Shown one piece after another: positions 59,888 to 64,000 of a DNA stretch of 64,000 bases (its first letter is position 1; each line of letters starts with the position of its first letter). Below the pieces are notes generated by a model. It did not search any database and was not told the origin of the DNA. It saw nothing but the letters and a program-made list of their open reading frames with translations. Source of the stretch: UBA11612 sp963662375 (GTDB taxonomy: Bacteria; Pseudomonadota; Alphaproteobacteria; Rhodospirillales; Rhodospirillaceae); the NCBI GenBank assembly GCA_963662375.2, contig CAXXRP010000010.1, positions 310,001 to 374,000 of the forward strand, given 5' to 3'. A program made the translations under genes and the position numbers.

Positions 59888-60741
59888 GCGCGCGTTTAAC
59901 GATTTTAGTCATAGTCCTGATAGCGGCGTTTTTTGTGGCGCTTGGCACCGCATTCACCGTTCATCAAACGCAGCAGGCGTTGGTGCTTCAGTTCGGCGAA
60001 CCACGGCGCGTTATCACTGAACCGGGTCTTCATTTCAAGATTCCCTTCATTCAAAACGTGTCTTATTACGACTCCCGCGTCCTCGATCTTGATCCGCAAG
60101 GTCAGGATATGTCGCTGGTGGACCAACGGCGTATCAACGTGGATTCCTTTGCGCGCTATAAGATTGTTGATCCGTTGAAGTTTTATCAAACCGTGGCGAC
60201 CGACACAGCCTTCCGTGACCGGTTTGGAAACATTTTGAACGGTGGCGTACGCGATGCGTTGGGCCAAGCCGATTTGACCGATGTTCTGGGTAGCGGCCGC
60301 CAGCGGGTCATGGATCAGATCACCACGGCGGTGCGGCGCCGTGCTCCCGAGTTCGGTATTGAAGTGATTGAGGTGCGTATTGGACGCACCGAACTGACCG
60401 CCGACACGACCCAGGCCACGTACAACCGCATGCGCTCCGACCGTATGGCGGAAGCAGCAGATTTTCGCGGCCGTGGGCAGGAGCAAAAGTCCCGTATCGA
60501 AGCCGAAGCAAACCGTGATGTAACGGTATTGATCGCCGAGGCTGAAAAACAGGCGCAGATACTCATCGGTGAGGGTGAAGCGAAGAGCCGGAAGATTCTA
60601 AACGACGCACAAGGCAAGGATGCCACGTTCTACGCGTTCTTCCGTGCTATGGAAGCGTACCGGGCAGCATTGGGCGAAGGTACGACTATGGTTCTGAGCC
60701 CGAACTCGGAGTTTTTCCGCTACTTCGATCGGCTACCCTAA
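59884..60741 (+). CDS. hflC: FtsH protease modulator HflC
   Basis: The second HflKC subunit. A signal-anchor helix (LTILVIVLIAAFFVALGTAF) precedes the band-7 domain (QQALVLQFGEPRRVITEPGL, HFKIPFIQNVSYYDSRVLD) and a coiled-coil helix (AEAEKQAQILIGEGEAKSRK). The end EFFRYFDRLP is the usual HflC terminus. With HflK it restrains FtsH from degrading SecY-type membrane proteins. It is translationally coupled to hflK and precedes degP in the usual alphaproteobacterial order. Confidence 0.96.
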   Translation: MSARLTILVIVLIAAFFVALGTAFTVHQTQQALVLQFGEPRRVITEPGLHFKIPFIQNVSYYDSRVLDLDPQGQDMSLVDQRRINVDSFARYKIVDPLKFYQTVATDTAFRDRFGNILNGGVRDALGQADLTDVLGSGRQRVMDQITTAVRRRAPEFGIEVIEVRIGRTELTADTTQATYNRMRSDRMAEAADFRGRGQEQKSRIEAEANRDVTVLIAEAEKQAQILIGEGEAKSRKILNDAQGKDATFYAFFRAMEAYRAALGEGTTMVLSPNSEFFRYFDRLP

Positions 60742-60908
60742 TAAGACGGCGCATTTGTATTAACGCTCTGTTTCGTCTGTCTTTTGGCCGGTATTTTTGC
60801 GGCTGTCACGTCTGACTAGAAGCTTTACGGGGCCTGGTCGCGGCCTTGTCTTGCCGTAGCCTGGCGTTCCGGCGACAATCTCGGATAAGAGATTGCCTAT
60901 TTAAGCCC

Positions 60909-60915
60909 AAGGAGG
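60909..60915 (+). promoter_or_regulatory. Shine-Dalgarno deciding the degP TTG start
   Basis: AAGGAGG, an almost perfect site, seven bases before TTG at 60923. No ATG lies nearby in that frame, and the signal peptide begins immediately at the TTG. Confidence 0.75.
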
Positions 60916-60922
60916 GCCGGTT

Positions 60923-62392
60923 TTGAGAAACATTCGCAAATTCGCGGCAGCGCTGCTTGCAGTCGCTGTTATAGCCGGCTCCGGTTTGAATGGCGCCGCT
61001 CAAGGTCCGTCTGAGAGTTTCGCTGATCTAACCGACAAGCTCAGTCCCGCCGTCGTCAATATTTCCACCACCTACTACCGCGGGGGTGATCGCGACGAGA
61101 ACACCGGTCCCGGCGATGTCCCCTGGGAGGACTGGTTTCAAGAGTTTTTCGAACGCCGCAGGAACCCCGGCGGCGAGAACAATCGGCCGCAGCGGCGCCG
61201 GCAGACTTCGCTCGGGTCCGGATTTATTATTGATAAGGCCGGATACATTGTCACCAACAACCATGTCATCGAAGATGCGGATGAAATCTCCGTTATTCTC
61301 GCAGACAATACTGTCGTAGATGCCAAGTTAGTCGGCCGTGACGAGAAGGTTGATGTTGCATTGCTCAAGATTGAGTCGAAGAACGATTTGTCCACTTTGA
61401 CATGGGGTGATTCCGATACCGCGCGCGTGGGTGATTGGGTGGTGGCTATCGGCAATCCCTTCGGTCTATCGGGCACTGTTACCGCAGGGATTATCTCCGC
61501 ACGCGCACGCGATATTCGCGTCGGGAGCTACGACGATTTTATTCAGACGGACGCGGCTATTAACCGCGGCAACTCTGGAGGCCCTCTATTTAACATGGAC
61601 GGCAAGGTTATCGGGGTGAACACGGCTATCTACTCGCCCTCCGGCGGCAGCGTCGGGGTGGGGTTCGCTACCTCATCTAACTTGGTTCGCCCGGTCATTG
61701 ACGACCTACGCAAGTACGGTCGCACCCGCCGCGGTTGGATCGGCGTGCAAATTCAAAGCGTGTCGGAGGAAATCGCACTCAGCCTCGGCCTGGGTCGGGC
61801 ACGGGGTGCACTGGTCTCCCAGGTGGTGAAGGGCGGCCCGGCGCTGGGCGCCGGTATCGAAGCCAGCGACATCATTTTATCCTTTGACGGTAAGTCCATT
61901 AATAAAATGAAGGAACTGCCGAGGGTCGTGGCCGAAACGGACATCGATCGCACTGTCGACGTTGAAATTTGGCATGAGGGGCAGAGTCAAACCGTGAAGA
62001 TGAAAGTTGGTGAACTCTATGTCAAAGCGGAGCAAATCGTTGCCGGCATCGATAAGGACAAGCCACAAGAGCGCGCGGAACCGGAAGAAATCGAACTGGC
62101 CTATCTCGGTGTCACGGTGGTCGAGATCACGGATCTGATGCGCGAAGAATTTTCATTGCCGCCGACCATGCGCGGTCTGGTGGTGGTGGAGATCGACAAC
62201 TTCAGCGATGCTGCCTTTAAAGGGCTACGGAAGGGGGACGTTATTGACGAGATTCAACAAATGAAAGTCCTGAACGTCGCTGATGCGCGCGTTGCGCTTC
62301 AGAAGGTGAAAGACACCGAACAGAATATCGCCCTGATCCGGATTACAACCAGCGGCGCTATTCGCTACGTGCCGGTGAAGATAGCCGGCTGA
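60923..62392 (+). CDS. degP: Do-family serine endoprotease DegP (HtrA)
   Basis: A periplasmic protease-chaperone. Signal peptide KFAAALLAVAVIAGSGLNGA; the trypsin-like domain has His in IVTNNHVIEDADE, Asp in EKVDVALLKIE and Ser in INRGNSGGPLFNM. Two PDZ domains follow (RRGWIGVQIQSVSEEIALSL and AYLGVTVVEITDLMREEFSL). A loop rich in Arg and Pro (ERRRNPGGENNRPQRRRQ) sits where the LA regulatory loop belongs. It starts with TTG behind a very strong ribosome binding site. It follows hflKC and is a plausible envelope-stress gene. Confidence 0.96.
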   Translation: MRNIRKFAAALLAVAVIAGSGLNGAAQGPSESFADLTDKLSPAVVNISTTYYRGGDRDENTGPGDVPWEDWFQEFFERRRNPGGENNRPQRRRQTSLGSGFIIDKAGYIVTNNHVIEDADEISVILADNTVVDAKLVGRDEKVDVALLKIESKNDLSTLTWGDSDTARVGDWVVAIGNPFGLSGTVTAGIISARARDIRVGSYDDFIQTDAAINRGNSGGPLFNMDGKVIGVNTAIYSPSGGSVGVGFATSSNLVRPVIDDLRKYGRTRRGWIGVQIQSVSEEIALSLGLGRARGALVSQVVKGGPALGAGIEASDIILSFDGKSINKMKELPRVVAETDIDRTVDVEIWHEGQSQTVKMKVGELYVKAEQIVAGIDKDKPQERAEPEEIELAYLGVTVVEITDLMREEFSLPPTMRGLVVVEIDNFSDAAFKGLRKGDVIDEIQQMKVLNVADARVALQKVKDTEQNIALIRITTSGAIRYVPVKIAG

Positions 62393-62420
62393 TCCGGCGT
62401 GTGAAGTCTGCGGAGCAACT

Positions 62421-62867
62421 GTGCGGGTCGATTTCTATCATCTCGAGCGATCGCCGGTAGAGAGGGCGCTCCCGCAGTTACTGGAGCGCGTCCTTCAGGC
62501 GGACCATCGCGCGGTCGTGCTGGCGTCGTCCGCAGAGAGGGTCGAGGCCCTTGCGGGGTTGCTGTGGACATACAATCCAAATTCCTGGTTACCTCATGGC
62601 ACCGACAAGGATGGTTCTCCGGCTGATCAACCGATTTGGCTGACAGACCGTGATGAAAATCCCAACGAGGCGCGCATGCTTGTGCTGACCGATGGAATGG
62701 TCTCGGCAAATTTGCCGGACTACGAACGTTGTCTTGATCTATTCGACGGTACGAACCCAGAGGCGACCGCGGCCGCGCGTGAACGTTGGTCCGCGGCAAA
62801 ATCCGCCGGTCACGAACTCCACTATTGGCAGCAAACCCCGTCGGGGTGGCAGGAGAAAGAGGACTAA
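62421..62867 (+). CDS. holC: DNA polymerase III chi subunit HolC
   Basis: A 148-residue clamp-loader accessory subunit that links the replisome to SSB. RVDFYHLERSPVERALPQLL and RAVVLASSAERVEALAGLLW give the Rossmann-like start; TYNPNSWLPHG and QPIWLTDRDENPNEARMLVL are the family hallmark; ERCLDLFDG follows. It starts with GTG at 62421. It lies between degP and ndk as in many alphaproteobacteria. Confidence 0.92.
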   Translation: MRVDFYHLERSPVERALPQLLERVLQADHRAVVLASSAERVEALAGLLWTYNPNSWLPHGTDKDGSPADQPIWLTDRDENPNEARMLVLTDGMVSANLPDYERCLDLFDGTNPEATAAARERWSAAKSAGHELHYWQQTPSGWQEKED

Positions 62868-62966
62868 GAGCCGCCGCCGATTGCGTGTGGTGCTGGAGTT
62901 GTCTATAAGGCTGCGCACTCCAGCTTTGTTCCCACAACATTTTCATAAGGACTGCCACAGGTTCCT

Positions 62967-63389
62967 ATGGCCACTGAACGCACACTCTCCATCATAAAAC
63001 CCGATGCCACGCGCCGTAACCTCACCGGCAAAATCAACGCCATGTTGGAAGAGAGCGGATTGCGCGTCGTCGCGCAGAAATGCCTGTCGCTCACTCGCGC
63101 ACAAGCGGAGGGGTTTTATGCGGTTCATAAAGAACGCCCGTTCTTCAACGACCTATGTGCATTCATGACCTCCGGCCCGGTCGTCGTGCAAGTGCTGGAA
63201 GGCGAGAACGCGGTGGCGAAGAATCGTGAAATTATGGGTGCCACCGACCCCGCCAAAGCGGCTGACGGTACCATCCGTAAGACGTTTGCAGGATCCATTG
63301 AAGCCAATTCGGCGCACGGGTCGGACTCTGCGGAGAACGCGGCTATGGAGATCGCGTATTTTTTCTCTGCGATCGAAATCGTCGGGTAG
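62967..63389 (+). CDS. ndk: Nucleoside diphosphate kinase
   Basis: Transfers the gamma phosphate between nucleoside di- and triphosphates to balance NTP pools. ERTLSIIKPDATRRNLTGKI is the N-terminal strand, FYAVHKERPFFNDLCAFMTS follows, and the phospho-His is in NSAHGSDSAENAAMEIAYFF. Length 140 equals the family. It ends 21 bases before purN, so the two may be co-transcribed. Confidence 0.97.
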   Translation: MATERTLSIIKPDATRRNLTGKINAMLEESGLRVVAQKCLSLTRAQAEGFYAVHKERPFFNDLCAFMTSGPVVVQVLEGENAVAKNREIMGATDPAKAADGTIRKTFAGSIEANSAHGSDSAENAAMEIAYFFSAIEIVG

Positions 63390-63410
63390 GGGAGGCCGTC
63401 GAAAGAGGCT

Positions 63411-64000
63411 ATGGCGCCGGTGCTGTCTCGCCCCAACGTCTCATTCCTCGCCTCTCATAATGGCACGAATATGCGCGCGATTGTTACCGCGTGCCGCGCC
63501 GGAAAACTGACCGCGAATCCCTCGGTCCTCATCAGCAACAACGCCGACAGCGGCGCCATGGCGTGGGCAACGCAAAACGAAATTCCCGCCAATCACATCA
63601 GCGCCACCTCCGAAGCCTCTGAAGAGGCGGCGGATGCGGCTATCACAGCTACCCTGCGACGGTACGAGACCGACCTGGTGGTGATGGCGGGGTACATGCG
63701 CAAATTGGGGCCCGAGACATTGAGCGCGTTCGCAGACCGCATCCTCAATGTTCATCCGGCCTTGCTACCGAAGTACGGCGGAAAGGGCATGTATGGCCGC
63801 TTCGTGCATGACACCGTATTAAAATCTGGGGACCTGGAGACCGGCGTTACCATTCACCTCGTAGATGGAGTGTACGATCACGGGCCGGTTGTGGCGCAAG
63901 CGCCGGTGAAGGTAAAGCCGGGCGACACGGTGGAGACGCTGACCGCGCGCGTTCAAGCCAAGGAGCAGGAATTATTTCCCGAGACCTTGCGGCGTATTGT
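63411..64000 (+). CDS. purN: Phosphoribosylglycinamide formyltransferase PurN, runs off the window
   Basis: The folate-dependent GAR transformylase of purine synthesis. NVSFLASHNGTNMRAIVTAC gives the phosphate-binding start; VVMAGYMRKLGPETLSAFAD and NVHPALLPKYGGKGMYG contain the catalytic Asn and His; VDGVYDHGPVVAQAPV carries the catalytic Asp. The KYGGKGMYG variant differs from the FPGL/FKG form of E. coli and is the sort seen in Bacteroidetes-like PurN. The frame is open to the last base, so the C-terminus is outside the window. The product needs reduced folate, and so depends on the folA gene 8 kb upstream. Confidence 0.9.
   Translation, partial: MAPVLSRPNVSFLASHNGTNMRAIVTACRAGKLTANPSVLISNNADSGAMAWATQNEIPANHISATSEASEEAADAAITATLRRYETDLVVMAGYMRKLGPETLSAFADRILNVHPALLPKYGGKGMYGRFVHDTVLKSGDLETGVTIHLVDGVYDHGPVVAQAPVKVKPGDTVETLTARVQAKEQELFPETLRRI

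Noticed and set aside
1..64000. tRNA genes, CRISPR arrays or intact insertion sequences
   Set aside because: No T-arm/acceptor pattern other than in tmRNA, no regularly spaced repeats, and no transposase-like translation were found on reading both strands.

Overview
The window is a 64 kb stretch of a moderately GC-rich alphaproteobacterial chromosome. The assignment rests on a complete dcw (division and cell wall) cluster followed by lpxC, bamD, recN and ligA, a long-tailed FtsZ, an alpha-type SspB next to a circularly permuted two-piece tmRNA gene, and the hflK-hflC-degP and holC-ndk neighbourhoods. I cannot name a genus. No tRNA, rRNA, CRISPR array, intact transposase or prophage was seen.

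Layout. 1-8.9 kb: accessory metabolism and many decayed genes. A NUDIX hydrolase, an MBL-fold hydrolase, an amidase, one SDR and a small unknown protein look intact. Between them lie fragments of a Sel1 protein, two MDR oxidoreductases, an SDR, a flavodoxin-fold reductase, a 2-hydroxyacid dehydrogenase and an acyl-CoA ligase. 8.9-14.7 kb, minus strand: ligA, recN, bamD, lpxC. 14.7-18.1 kb: an interruption of the usual ftsZ-lpxC adjacency, holding an RND efflux pump remnant, an enoyl-CoA hydratase and a plus-strand msrP ended by a bidirectional terminator. 18.1-37.2 kb, minus strand: ftsZ, ftsA, ftsQ, ddl, murB, murC, murG, ftsW, murD, mraY, murF, murE, ftsI, ftsL, rsmH, mraZ, mostly with 1-14 bp overlaps. 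They run from a promoter region carrying a 10-bp-periodic TGGGN array that matches the MraZ operator. 37.5-40.6 kb: rnpB, a peptidoglycan amidase, an eroded sigma-factor locus and rpoH. 40.9-52.7 kb: an acyl-CoA dehydrogenase, an AsmA protein, a ribbon-helix-helix protein, fumC, two hydrolases, a broken class I fumarase and sspB. 52.8-64 kb: ssrA, thyA, a frameshifted folA, a secreted trypsin-like protease, mrp, hflK, hflC, degP, holC, ndk and the start of purN.

How it fits together. The dcw block builds lipid II and the divisome, with LpxC and BamD adding outer-membrane biogenesis. SspB, tmRNA, HflKC, DegP and RpoH form a protein-quality-control theme. ThyA, FolA, Ndk and PurN serve nucleotide and folate metabolism.

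The most striking general property is the load of frameshifts and nonsense codons outside the essential core. Two broken genes, rsmH and folA, would normally be expected to work. Either this genome is in early reductive decay or the assembly carries residual indel errors. Raw reads would decide. I found no convincing undescribed multi-gene system. The best leads are the MraZ array, the sspB/two-piece tmRNA locus with its unusual tag, the decaying class I fumarase, and a 56-nt dispersed repeat.
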